From CBDHGY01 sp965263325 (GTDB lineage Bacteria; Pseudomonadota; Alphaproteobacteria; Caulobacterales; Hyphomonadaceae), in assembly GCA_965263325.1 (NCBI GenBank), contig CBDHGY010000002.1, positions 3,162,001 to 3,226,000 on the forward strand: 64,000 nucleotides of DNA. Reading direction: 5' to 3'. Shown piece after piece: positions 8,971 through 17,144 of this stretch. The first letter of the stretch is position 1, and every line of letters begins with the position of its first letter. A program made the translations under genes and the position numbers. The notes below the pieces were generated by a model. That model was not told the origin of the DNA and made no database searches. It was given only the letters and a program-made list of their open reading frames with translations.

Positions 8971-9462
8971 ATGACTATGCCTGCTGCTGCAGAGGCGACA
9001 GATACTGTTGCCGATTCTTTCCTGAAATCTCTTTCGCTTTTGGAGCAGGCGCATCGCCGCTTGCACGACGTTGTAAAAGACGACCTGGAGCGTAGTGGAG
9101 AGCGTTCGCTAACTGGCGTTCAGGCTCTTCTGCTTTACGAAATTGGCGAAGCTGAGACGCCTGCGTCTGCTTTGCGTGCTCGCGGTGCATTTGCTGGCAC
9201 AAGCCTTTCTTACAATGTTAAAAAGTTGCAGGAAGGTGGATACCTTAACCAGCGTCGCTCTGACGATGACAAGCGCGCTGTGCGTCTTTCACTTACAGAG
9301 CGTGGTCTGAAAGTGCGGTCACGCGTTGCGGCATTGTTTGAAAAGCAGGCCACAGCTCTAGAGCCGACAGCGAGCGTTCGTTTTGACGATCTTCAGCATA
9401 TGAACAAGACGGTCTCGCGTCTTGAGCGTTTCTGGTCTGACCAGATCCGGTTCCGCCTCTAA
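8971..9462 (+). CDS. MarR-family transcriptional regulator, LdtR-like
   Basis: About 163 aa with a winged-helix MarR domain: the recognition part is ALRARGAFAGTSLSYNVKKL and the wing is RRSDDDKRAVRLSLTERG. The pattern VQALLLYEIG...LSYNVKKL resembles LdtR, the alphaproteobacterial MarR regulator linked to L,D-transpeptidase and cell-wall control; the link is by recall of the family. The frame is also open from a GTG at 8959; I prefer the ATG at 8971 because GGTGA sits 5 bases before it. It is monocistronic, with a palindrome upstream and a strong terminator downstream. Confidence 0.85.
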   Translation: MTMPAAAEATDTVADSFLKSLSLLEQAHRRLHDVVKDDLERSGERSLTGVQALLLYEIGEAETPASALRARGAFAGTSLSYNVKKLQEGGYLNQRRSDDDKRAVRLSLTERGLKVRSRVAALFEKQATALEPTASVRFDDLQHMNKTVSRLERFWSDQIRFRL

Positions 9463-9492
9463 AGCTTTCTTCCCGTTTGGGGGGAGTGACGG

Positions 9493-9525
9493 ATCCCGTA
9501 ATCCTGCAAAGGATTACGGGATTTT
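9493..9525 (+). terminator. strong rho-independent terminator after the MarR gene
   Basis: A perfect 12-bp stem (ATCCCGTAATCC / GGATTACGGGAT) with the 6-base loop TGCAAA, followed by TTTA. It isolates the MarR gene from hemA. Confidence 0.85.
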
Positions 9526-9642
9526 ACTTATTGTTGATCGGTAAAAGACTTTCAGAATAAGCTGCGGCGATGTGGAGTTTTGTTTCCATCGCAAATGCGA
9601 CTAAATATGCTGATAAAGCCATTCTGTTGAAAGCGACCAAAA

Positions 9643-10860
9643 ATGAAGCATTTGAAGGCCTTTGAAGATGCTCTCAGCGCCATCCATAAGGAAGGTCGTT
9701 ATCGAGTTTTTATAGATCTTCATCGCAAGCGCGGCGAGTTTCCTAAGGCTTCTGCCCGGTTTGAAGAAGGCGAGCGGGATATCACGGTGTGGTGTTCAAA
9801 CGATTATCTTGGCATGGGGCAGGATGAGGATGTCCTTCAGGCGATGCATGAGGCCATTGACAGCTTCGGTGCTGGCGCAGGTGGAACCCGCAATATTTCG
9901 GGCACAACCCGGTTCCATGTTGATCTGGAGCGTGAGCTGGCAAGCCTGCATGGAAAATCAGGTGCCTTACTGTTTACCTCCGGCTATGTGGCAAATGATG
10001 CGACCCTGGCAACGCTCGGAAAGATTTTGCCCGGTCTTATCATCTATTCAGATGAAATGAACCATGCCTCGATGATTGAAGGTATCCGCCGCTCGGGTGC
10101 GGAACGCAGAGTCTTCAAACATAATGACATCGGCCATTTGCGGGCGCTGATGGAGAATGATCCGGCAGATGCGCCGAAAATCATCGCCTTCGAAAGCGTA
10201 TACTCCATGGACGGCGACGTAGGGCCCCTGGAAGCGTTTTGCGATCTAGCTGATGAGTTCGAAGCGATCACTTACCTTGATGAAGTTCACGCCGTGGGTC
10301 TCTACGGTGATGAAGGGGCGGGCATTGCGCAGCGCGATAAGGTCATGGACCGGATCCACATCATCGAAGGCACGCTGGGTAAAGCCTATGGCGTAATGGG
10401 CGGATATATTGCAGCAGATGCCACGATCATTGATGCTATCCGCTCTATGGCGTCAGGCTTTATTTTCACAACTGCGACTTGTCCGGTTATGGCGGCAGGT
10501 GCGCTTGCCTCAATCCGAAAGCTACGTACAGAAGATGGCCGAGAGCTGCGAGCATCTCACCAAAGACAAGCGGCTCTGCTTAAATCAAAGATGCGCGAGG
10601 CCGGTTTGCCTGTGATGCCAAGCGAGACGCATATCGTCCCGCTTTTCGTTGGCGATCCTGAAAAATGTAAAGCCTTATCGGACATTCTCTTATTCGATTT
10701 TGGCATCTATGTTCAGCCGATCAATTATCCAACTGTTCCGCGCGGAACAGAGAGGCTGCGGTTTACGCCAAGCCCAGTTCATACCGAAGCGATGATGGAC
10801 GAACTGATATCTGCGCTATTGGCGGTTTGGAAGCAGCTCGGTCTCGATATCGCTGCTTAA
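9643..10860 (+). CDS. hemA: 5-aminolevulinate synthase
   Basis: The pyridoxal-phosphate enzyme of the C4 (Shemin) pathway, joining glycine and succinyl-CoA to 5-aminolevulinate; it is the classic alphaproteobacterial route. The 405-aa product matches the family length. The PLP lysine is Lys247 in EGTLGKAYGVMGGY; FTSGYVANDATL and YLDEVHAVGLYG give cofactor contacts. The start is the family start (ALSAIHKEGRYRVFIDL follows closely), although the ribosome site is weak. It has its own transcription unit; hemB is 5 kb away, and the PLP-biosynthesis gene pdxJ and glyA are also in the window. Confidence 0.96.
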   Translation: MKHLKAFEDALSAIHKEGRYRVFIDLHRKRGEFPKASARFEEGERDITVWCSNDYLGMGQDEDVLQAMHEAIDSFGAGAGGTRNISGTTRFHVDLERELASLHGKSGALLFTSGYVANDATLATLGKILPGLIIYSDEMNHASMIEGIRRSGAERRVFKHNDIGHLRALMENDPADAPKIIAFESVYSMDGDVGPLEAFCDLADEFEAITYLDEVHAVGLYGDEGAGIAQRDKVMDRIHIIEGTLGKAYGVMGGYIAADATIIDAIRSMASGFIFTTATCPVMAAGALASIRKLRTEDGRELRASHQRQAALLKSKMREAGLPVMPSETHIVPLFVGDPEKCKALSDILLFDFGIYVQPINYPTVPRGTERLRFTPSPVHTEAMMDELISALLAVWKQLGLDIAA

Positions 10861-10886
10861 AGCCGGCTGGGCCGACAATACGCGAA

Positions 10887-11282
10887 TTAGGCCTTCTTCC
10901 GGTATTCCGCGATTTCCCGAATGGTCTGGCGAATGAGAAGATCGCTTGGTTGCAACAAGTGCGGTTTAACTTTGTCGCTAAATGTGTGCGATTGCCAGAT
11001 TTCTAGTTTGACGCAGATATCATCCAGAGATTCAGAGCGAATGGACAAGGCATCAAGGACAATCTTGCGAAGTAACCCGTAAGCCTCGTCAATCTCGGCT
11101 TCTAACGCCTCGGGGATTTCCTGGCCTTCTGTGATGAGCTTGTCTTCGCGTGCCGCAAGAGTTTCAAGCGCCTTGTTCGTCTCTTTCCACGCCGCGGAAA
11201 GGTGCTTTGTTAGCCGGCTTGTTTCAAGTTCCGGATCTGCAAACTTCGCTGCTGCTCCAAATGGTTTATGCCCTTCAGACAT
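10887..11282 (-). CDS. conserved hypothetical helical protein
   Basis: About 131 aa, not recognised. It is mostly charged and helical (segments LETLAAREDKLITEG and IPEALEAEIDEAYGLL) with no signal peptide or membrane segment and only one cysteine. An in-frame start five codons earlier (11297) is possible. It is convergent with hemA and divergent from glyA. The amino-acid composition looks like a genuine cytoplasmic protein. Confidence 0.6.
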   Translation of the reverse strand: MSEGHKPFGAAAKFADPELETSRLTKHLSAAWKETNKALETLAAREDKLITEGQEIPEALEAEIDEAYGLLRKIVLDALSIRSESLDDICVKLEIWQSHTFSDKVKPHLLQPSDLLIRQTIREIAEYRKKA

Positions 11283-11391
11283 ACGGCCAACTCCCAAATA
11301 CGCTACACCGAGCAGTAAGGGCGAATCTCATTGAAATATCGTTAATAATGGCTTGATTTGACCATGAAGACGTTAACGCGCGCGCATGACT

Positions 11392-11439
11392 ATATGTTGC
11401 AGCTCAGGCCACAAAATCACGATACCGGGCGCAACATAT
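11392..11439. repeat. inverted repeat upstream of glyA
   Basis: ATATGTTGC and GCAACATAT form perfect 9-base arms separated by 30 bases, about 100 bp before the glyA start. It could be a stem-loop in the glyA leader or an operator. It does not resemble a riboswitch I know. Confidence 0.35.
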
Positions 11440-11536
11440 GGGATTCTCCACATGTCTATGTCACTCTGGTTCTTGCGAGATTTGCTTCGCCAGCGTACAC
11501 CGCAGCTAAGAATTCAGGCCCTTTGGAGCAAGCAAT

Positions 11537-12844
11537 ATGCCGGACACAGCAGCCCTAGGTGTAACAGATACAACCAGTTTCTTTTCTACGGAACTTGAGA
11601 TCCGCGATCCTGAGCTGTTTGCCGCAATAAAAGCGGAGCAGTCACGTCAGCAACATCAAATCGAACTGATCGCGTCTGAAAACATTGTCAGCCAGGCCGT
11701 GCTTGAGGCGCAAGGGTCGATCCTCACGAACAAGTATGCTGAGGGTTATCCTGGCCGGCGCTATTATGGTGGGTGTGAGTTTGTTGATGTAGCGGAGAAT
11801 CTCGCGCGAGATCGTGCAAAAGCGCTCTTTAATTGTGCCTATGCAAATGTTCAGCCGAATTCTGGCAGTCAGGCGAACCAGGCCGTGTTTCAATCCTTGA
11901 TCAAGCCGGGCGACACGATCCTGGGCATGAGCCTCGACGCTGGCGGACATCTCACCCATGGTGCGCGCCCAAACCAGTCTGGCAAATGGTTCAATGCCGT
12001 ACAGTACGGCGTAAAAAGGGATGATGATCTTATTGATTTCGACGAAGTCGAAAGTCTCGCCAAGGAGCATAAGCCGAAGCTAATTATTGCGGGCGGGTCT
12101 GCTTATCCGCGCCAGATTGAATTCAAACGCTTCCGAGAAATTGCAGATGAAGTCGGCGCATTCTTTCTTGTTGATATGGCGCATTTCTCTGGCTTGGTCG
12201 CTGGAGGACATCATCCAAACCCGCTCGACTACGCACACGTCGCAACCACGACAACGCACAAAACATTGCGCGGCCCGCGCGGCGGCATGGTTTTGACGAA
12301 CGACGCCGATATTTCAAAAAAGGTAAACTCGGCCGTATTCCCTGGAATCCAGGGCGGCCCGCTAATGCACGTTATTGCCGCGAAAGCCGTGGCGTTTGGC
12401 GAGGCCCTCACGCAAGAGTTCAAAGACTACACGGCGCAAGTCATAAAGAATGCGCAAGCCATGGCGGCCGCTTGCAAGTCGTCTGGCCTCGATGTCGTAT
12501 CAGGTGGGACCGACACGCACCTGGCATTGATTGATCTTCGTCCGAAGGGCGTTAAAGGCAACGATACAGAAGAAGCGCTCGAGCGCGCCTACATTACATG
12601 CAACAAAAATGGCGTGCCGTTTGATCCTGAACCACCGAAAGTGACGTCTGGTATCCGTGTCGGATCACCGGCGGGGACGACGCGCGGTTTTGGAGAAGCC
12701 GAATTTACTCAAATCGGTAACTGGATCGGCGAAATCGTTGAAGCGCTCGCAAGCGGTGACAGCGCAGCAACTGAGGCAAAAGTCAAAGCTGAAGTCATGG
12801 AGCTCACAGCGCGTTATCCAATCTATAATGGTCTTGGAGGCTAA
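11537..12844 (+). CDS. glyA: serine hydroxymethyltransferase
   Basis: GlyA interconverts serine and glycine while charging tetrahydrofolate with a one-carbon unit. The 435-aa product has the PLP lysine Lys242 in TTTTHKTLRGPRGG, the folate/substrate segments ELIASENIVS and YAEGYPGRRYYGG, and the LVDMAHFSGL cofactor block. An N-terminal extension of about 18 residues precedes the conserved core, common in alphaproteobacteria. It supplies glycine for hemA. nrdR begins directly after its stop codon, so the two form an operon. Confidence 0.96.
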   Translation: MPDTAALGVTDTTSFFSTELEIRDPELFAAIKAEQSRQQHQIELIASENIVSQAVLEAQGSILTNKYAEGYPGRRYYGGCEFVDVAENLARDRAKALFNCAYANVQPNSGSQANQAVFQSLIKPGDTILGMSLDAGGHLTHGARPNQSGKWFNAVQYGVKRDDDLIDFDEVESLAKEHKPKLIIAGGSAYPRQIEFKRFREIADEVGAFFLVDMAHFSGLVAGGHHPNPLDYAHVATTTTHKTLRGPRGGMVLTNDADISKKVNSAVFPGIQGGPLMHVIAAKAVAFGEALTQEFKDYTAQVIKNAQAMAAACKSSGLDVVSGGTDTHLALIDLRPKGVKGNDTEEALERAYITCNKNGVPFDPEPPKVTSGIRVGSPAGTTRGFGEAEFTQIGNWIGEIVEALASGDSAATEAKVKAEVMELTARYPIYNGLGG

Positions 12845-13297
12845 GTGCGCTGCCCGTTCTGCTCTTCTGAAAATACGTCTGTCAAAGACAGTCGCCCAGC
12901 CGAGGATGATACTGCCGTTCGCCGCAGACGGTTGTGCGGTAATTGCGGCGGACGTTTTACAACATTTGAGCGGGTACAACTGCGGGACATCACAGTCGTC
13001 AAGCGAGATGGAAAACGCGCGCCATTTGATCGGGAACGTCTGGCCCGATCAATCCGGATTGCTTTGCGCAAGCGTCCAGTTGATCAAGACCGTATAGACC
13101 AGATGGTTTCTGGCATCGTTCGCAAACTTGAAACATCTGGTGAGGCGGATGTGTCTTCTTCTGAAGTCGGCGAACTTGCCATGGAGGCTCTTAAAGAAGT
13201 TGACCCGGTCGGATACGTCCGCTTTGCGAGTGTTTACAAGGATTTCGGTGATCCTTCGGATTTTGCGGCCTTTATCAAGGATGCTGGTGTAGAATAG
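12845..13297 (+). CDS. nrdR: transcriptional repressor NrdR
   Basis: NrdR represses ribonucleotide reductase genes in response to ATP/dATP. The 150-aa product has the N-terminal zinc ribbon (CPFC and CGNCGG) and an ATP-cone domain (about 49-139) beginning VVKRDGKRAPFDRERL. It starts with GTG immediately after the glyA TAA, with no spacer. In many relatives ribD follows; here ribD is absent, although riboflavin synthase appears at the far end of the window. Confidence 0.95.
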   Translation: MRCPFCSSENTSVKDSRPAEDDTAVRRRRLCGNCGGRFTTFERVQLRDITVVKRDGKRAPFDRERLARSIRIALRKRPVDQDRIDQMVSGIVRKLETSGEADVSSSEVGELAMEALKEVDPVGYVRFASVYKDFGDPSDFAAFIKDAGVE

Positions 13298-13395
13298 GCC
13301 AGCACTTTTCGCTCCGCGAGGCCGCCGCCTTGCAGAGGGAAATACGCGAATAAGTCTGAGCCCGCCTGAGCGGCGAAGCGAAAAAAACGCAAGTC

Positions 13396-13806
13396 TCAAC
13401 TCGTATCGATATAGCCCGGCAGCTCGCATGGCTGGCGGATCACCCGCGCGCGCAGTGGCAGGGGGCGCTTAAATGCGCGCTGTGAAATGTGTGCCTTGAG
13501 CCTGGCTTTCGTGCGGGCGATAAACACCAGCAGCATTTGCAGGATCACCGCGATCGGCGGTAATTGTGCGCTGTAGGGTTTGCGCGCATGAGCGGCCGGG
13601 TCTTCGGCGTCAATCTGGCAAGAAAGTTCCGCCAGTGCCATAAAGCACCAGGCCTCCAGCATCTCGGTTTTTTTCAGCGCGCGGCGCGGATCAGACGGCG
13701 CAATCAAGAGGATCTGGCGCGCAAGCGTGAACGCCATATAGAGCAGCGCCCGCCACTCCGAGGCGAGCGTGCAGGGCTTTGTGAAGCGGGCCGGCAACCG
13801 AAACAT
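13396..13806 (-). CDS. hypothetical protein, Arg/Leu-rich
   Basis: 136 aa, not recognised. It has hydrophobic stretches (ALLYMAFTLARQILLIAP and IAVILQMLLVFIA) that could be amphipathic or membrane-associated helices and an Arg-rich C-terminus. It is convergent with nrdR. An overlapping frame on the other strand (13564-13863) looks like noise. Gene status is plausible but unproven. Confidence 0.45.
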   Translation of the reverse strand: MFRLPARFTKPCTLASEWRALLYMAFTLARQILLIAPSDPRRALKKTEMLEAWCFMALAELSCQIDAEDPAAHARKPYSAQLPPIAVILQMLLVFIARTKARLKAHISQRAFKRPLPLRARVIRQPCELPGYIDTS

Positions 13807-13994
13807 AGACCCAATATAGGAATAAATTCATGTGCGGCAAGGTGGGATTGCGCGAAATTCTGATTTGGGCGCAAAAGCAGACCTTCCTAAATTGACAGGG
13901 GAATGCGCTCGACACAACACCAAATCTATCTGCAAGGCCACCAACAGGGGACCGTCGCTAAAAAAATTACGGTGATCGCGCATTGGCGTCACTT

Positions 13995-15776
13995 TTAAGG
14001 GATAGGCTGGAACGCGAAATCTCCTGCGTTCAGTCTCAAATCAACTGGCGTGAGAACAATGATACCGCTACCATCGGTGTTTGCGACATGTAGATTGGAT
14101 TCCGTAAAACGACCGAGCACGGTGGTGCTGGGCACCCCGGCCCAGTATGCTAGACGTGTTTCATCATTCGACCAAACCGGCGCTGCGTCTGTTCTCGCCT
14201 GTTCATCACCATCGAAATCTGTGATTTGAATCGGTGCGGCCTCCCCGGGGCGTTCGACATAGATATCCAAAGTTCTTTGAGTTGTCAGATTGCCGAAATA
14301 GGCAAAGTCAGATCCGTCCGGTGACCAAGCACCAAACACCTGAGCCCCGTTCGGATTCGGAAGATTCGCGCCGAGTTTAAACGGCGCAGAGTTCAAGCTA
14401 GCGAGAAACAATTCCGCATTAGCACCTGGAGACACCTCGAGTTGAGAATATAATACTTCGTCATCCGAGTTGGGGCGCACCGCAAATCTCTCAATCGCGA
14501 CATTGCTATTTGTCGTGACAATCGTCTGTGATGGCGACATCGCCTTAGAGTCGCGAATAATGATGTCCTCAGTTCTATTTGAATTCTGGCGTACAAAGGC
14601 AACGCGCGATCCATCGTCGAACCACTCGCATTGCCGTTCATTTGGAAAGTTTGCAGTATCGCTGCCAATCAGCAAATTATTGGGATACACGCCCAATGAG
14701 GCATCGCTGATGCGTATTTGCCGTGCGTTGCCAACGGGCCCAAAACTGTAACAGATTCTGGACGTAGATGGTGCAGTCTTCAGTCCTCTCAGACCATTGG
14801 CATTCTCAACCAGCCGCGTGCTGTTCTGGCCACCGAGTGTGGTAACAAATATATTGATTGCTTCACCCACTCCGGTCGATACGACTTCGACAACTTGAAA
14901 GACGTAGTTCCCATCGGCCGACCATCTTGGCGCGACCACACCAACGCTGGCGGTTTGGCCCACCGTGCCGTTAATCTTCATTGGATTGTTGCCATCTCTG
15001 TCCACAATGTAGGTCTCCCTGCTTGTATCGCTCGGTCCGCCCGTTTGCAGCGTAAATGCGATTTGCGAACTATCTGGGGACCAAGCAAAGTCTGCCCCGA
15101 CGGAACGATCATTCGTCGTACCAGCCGCGCTGACACGTACCGGCGTTCCCCCATCGACCGAGACTACCAAGAGATCGGTTTCGCCCGTGTTAATGTCCGG
15201 CATCTGTTGGAAGGCGAGCCATTGCCCATCCGGAGACCACTTAAAAGAAAAAACGCGAGATTGCAGTCCACTCGGTGATTCCGAAAGCTGAGTAAGACCG
15301 GAACCATTATCGTTGACCAGATAGAGGTCCGCGGTCGTCACCCCCTCGGTGCCAATGAACGCAATCTTTTCCGAGCGACGATCAACTTGAATGTCGATGG
15401 TCGCCCGATCGACGGCTCCGTCATTGTCTGTGACCGTCAAGGTCGCTGTATAAAGGCCGGGCATCTCGAATGTGAATATCGCACCTTCGGTAATGGCATC
15501 TATGGTTCCGTCACTGGTAAAATCCCACTCATAAGATGCGATCGTGCCGTCACTGTCGGTTGACCCCTCGGCCGAGAAAGAGACGGTAAGCGCGGCGGGC
15601 CCGGTCGTTACATTCGTTCCGATAACGGCATTCGGCGCAATATTCGAAGGCGGCGGAGATACAGAACTTCCACCACCACCACTACAAGCGGCCGTTAGAA
15701 GTGACAGAGCCAACGCTCCGGAGCTAACGCTGCGGTTAGGCACTGAGTGCTTTTTAGGTGAAGATAAAATAGACAT
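13995..15776 (-). CDS. PKD-domain / TolB-like beta-propeller lipoprotein
   Basis: About 593 aa. A signal peptide ends in the lipobox LTAAC, followed by a Gly/Ser/Pro linker. Residues of roughly 45-135 form a PKD domain (STDSDGTIASYEWDF, GLYTATLTVTDNDG). The rest is a TolB/WD40-like propeller with repeats such as FKWSPDGQWLAF, FAWSPDSSQIAF, APRWSADGNYVF and GAWSPDGSDFAY. It is a surface or periplasmic lipoprotein, probably binding protein or glycan; no catalytic residues are visible. The start at 15776 is set by AGGAGG seven bases upstream; a frame opening at 15803 lacks this. Its promoter region holds the twin palindromes. Confidence 0.8.
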   Translation of the reverse strand: MSILSSPKKHSVPNRSVSSGALALSLLTAACSGGGGSSVSPPPSNIAPNAVIGTNVTTGPAALTVSFSAEGSTDSDGTIASYEWDFTSDGTIDAITEGAIFTFEMPGLYTATLTVTDNDGAVDRATIDIQVDRRSEKIAFIGTEGVTTADLYLVNDNGSGLTQLSESPSGLQSRVFSFKWSPDGQWLAFQQMPDINTGETDLLVVSVDGGTPVRVSAAGTTNDRSVGADFAWSPDSSQIAFTLQTGGPSDTSRETYIVDRDGNNPMKINGTVGQTASVGVVAPRWSADGNYVFQVVEVVSTGVGEAINIFVTTLGGQNSTRLVENANGLRGLKTAPSTSRICYSFGPVGNARQIRISDASLGVYPNNLLIGSDTANFPNERQCEWFDDGSRVAFVRQNSNRTEDIIIRDSKAMSPSQTIVTTNSNVAIERFAVRPNSDDEVLYSQLEVSPGANAELFLASLNSAPFKLGANLPNPNGAQVFGAWSPDGSDFAYFGNLTTQRTLDIYVERPGEAAPIQITDFDGDEQARTDAAPVWSNDETRLAYWAGVPSTTVLGRFTESNLHVANTDGSGIIVLTPVDLRLNAGDFAFQPIP

Positions 15777-15826
15777 GCGGAGTCCTCCTTTGGACACAAG
15801 CAAGCCTTATCGCGGCGGCAAAGGGC

Positions 15827-15844
15827 ATGGGGGTATTCCCCCAT
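15827..15844. promoter_or_regulatory. palindromic box 1 in the divergent lipoprotein promoter
   Basis: ATGGGGG-TATT-CCCCCAT, a perfect palindrome with a 4-base centre. Its centre is 41 bp from that of box 2, about four helical turns, so two dimers would bind the same face. It lies 51 bp upstream of the PKD lipoprotein start. The nearby NarL-type regulator is the natural candidate binder (inference). Confidence 0.55.
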
Positions 15845-15867
15845 TCGAAACCAAGATATTTATCCCA

Positions 15868-15885
15868 ATGGGGGATTACCCCCAT
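15868..15885. promoter_or_regulatory. palindromic box 2 in the divergent lipoprotein promoter
   Basis: ATGGGGG-ATTA-CCCCCAT, the same arms as box 1 with a different centre. The outer flanks are also symmetric (GGC before box 1 and GCC after box 2), making a larger dyad across both. It lies 79 bp before the start of the + strand lipoprotein. Confidence 0.55.
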
Positions 15886-15963
15886 GCCGCCTACAAATCG
15901 TTTCCATTAGCTCTTGAACACCGGACATGAAACCGGATCACGCAAACGCATTAGGAGACTGAA

Positions 15964-16482
15964 ATGAAAATCGCGACCATTATCGTTGCCGGAGCCCTCG
16001 TGTTGACCGGCTGCGCAACCAAGTATCAAGTTGAAGGCAGCACCGGCGGTCAAATGCCAAAATGGCGAAGCGCCAATGTACTTGAAATTAAAGCAGCAGG
16101 TAACGGATTTACTAGCAGCTCTAAGCTCAACAAAATGGCGCTTCTCCGAGCCGCGGAGACAGCCATCGAAGCGAATTATCGTTATTTCATCGAAATTGAC
16201 TCAGAGGATACCGGCAAGACTTCAACAGTAAATATGCCAGCCACGCAAACGACGACTTACACCGGAGATTACACATCATCTGGCTACAATTCGACGTCGA
16301 CCACCACCTTCAACAACAATTCTTATAACGTCTACAAACCTGGGGCCAACTTGGTTTATCGAATGTATGAGGAGCTGCCTGACGGGGCGCGGCCGGGACA
16401 GTTTCACGACGCTTATGAAATCTATAATAGGCTTGGTAAAAAATGGATCAAAAAATTCGAACCGAAAACGCCGCCCGTTTGA
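15964..16482 (+). CDS. small lipoprotein, CC0125/CC1285-like
   Basis: 172 aa. The signal peptide ends in the lipobox LTGC at Cys18. The mature part has the pattern of the Caulobacter CC0125/CC1285-type lipoproteins (an early ALLRAAETAIEANYRYF helix), followed by a Ser/Thr/Asn-rich low-complexity stretch near residues 95-122 and a basic C-terminus. The family has no known function. It is divergent from the PKD lipoprotein and convergent with the response regulator. Confidence 0.72.
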   Translation: MKIATIIVAGALVLTGCATKYQVEGSTGGQMPKWRSANVLEIKAAGNGFTSSSKLNKMALLRAAETAIEANYRYFIEIDSEDTGKTSTVNMPATQTTTYTGDYTSSGYNSTSTTTFNNNSYNVYKPGANLVYRMYEELPDGARPGQFHDAYEIYNRLGKKWIKKFEPKTPPV

Positions 16483-16493
16483 GATCGGTCAGA

Positions 16494-17144
16494 TCAGGTT
16501 TGCCCGAGATGGTCGAGCAGACCTTCTTTGAACGCGGCAGAGAGCAGCGCGCCAACCGATTTCGTCTCGAACTTCTCGAACAAACTGGCGCGGTGCTTCT
16601 CAATCGTCTTCGGACTGATACACAATCGATTGCCTATCTGAGTCGAGGTTAGGCCCTCCGCGATTAAACTCAGAATTTCTCGCTCGCGCGGGGTCAGATT
16701 CCGCCCGTTGGGCGCTTCTTCCAGCAATCGAAGGATTTCCCGGTCAACATAGTTTTTGCCGACTATGATCAGTTCTAGCCCTTGCTGAAGCTCTTTTTCA
16801 CTGCAGGTCTTAAGAAATAGGCCTTCAACGCCCGCCGTTACCCAATCGGCCAGCATCCCGACGGAGGTAAATCCCGTGAACACTGCTATCGCCGTTTCAG
16901 GACTCCAGGCGCGCACTTCTGCAAAGACTTCTGCTCCATTGGCCAAAGGCATACCAACATCGAGTGTGAGGAGGCGCGGACGGTGCTTGCGACAGAGCGC
17001 GATGGCTTCAAGGCCATTCTTCGCAACACCCACAATCTCCGTACCATGCATCGCTGCGAATAGCTGGCTCAAACCATCCCGAACCATTTGGTGGTCATCC
17101 GCAATCACAATGCTTGTATTATGAGACCAAGAGTGCTCTTTCAT
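16494..17144 (-). CDS. NarL/FixJ-type response regulator (LuxR HTH)
   Basis: 216 aa: a receiver domain (acid pocket Asp16/Asp17, phospho-acceptor Asp62 in LLTLDVGMPL, Lys in GLFLKT) followed by a LuxR-type helix-turn-helix (LTPREREILSLIAEGLTSTQIGNRLCISPKTIEKH). It is a DNA-binding output protein that would be activated by the divergent kinase gene, with which its 5-prime end overlaps. The palindromes at 15827-15885 are plausible targets. Confidence 0.92.
   Translation of the reverse strand: MKEHSWSHNTSIVIADDHQMVRDGLSQLFAAMHGTEIVGVAKNGLEAIALCRKHRPRLLTLDVGMPLANGAEVFAEVRAWSPETAIAVFTGFTSVGMLADWVTAGVEGLFLKTCSEKELQQGLELIIVGKNYVDREILRLLEEAPNGRNLTPREREILSLIAEGLTSTQIGNRLCISPKTIEKHRASLFEKFETKSVGALLSAAFKEGLLDHLGQT

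Noticed and set aside
14718..15278. 186-codon + strand frame inside the PKD/TolB gene
   Set aside because: No domain; the opposite frame has clear PKD and propeller repeats.
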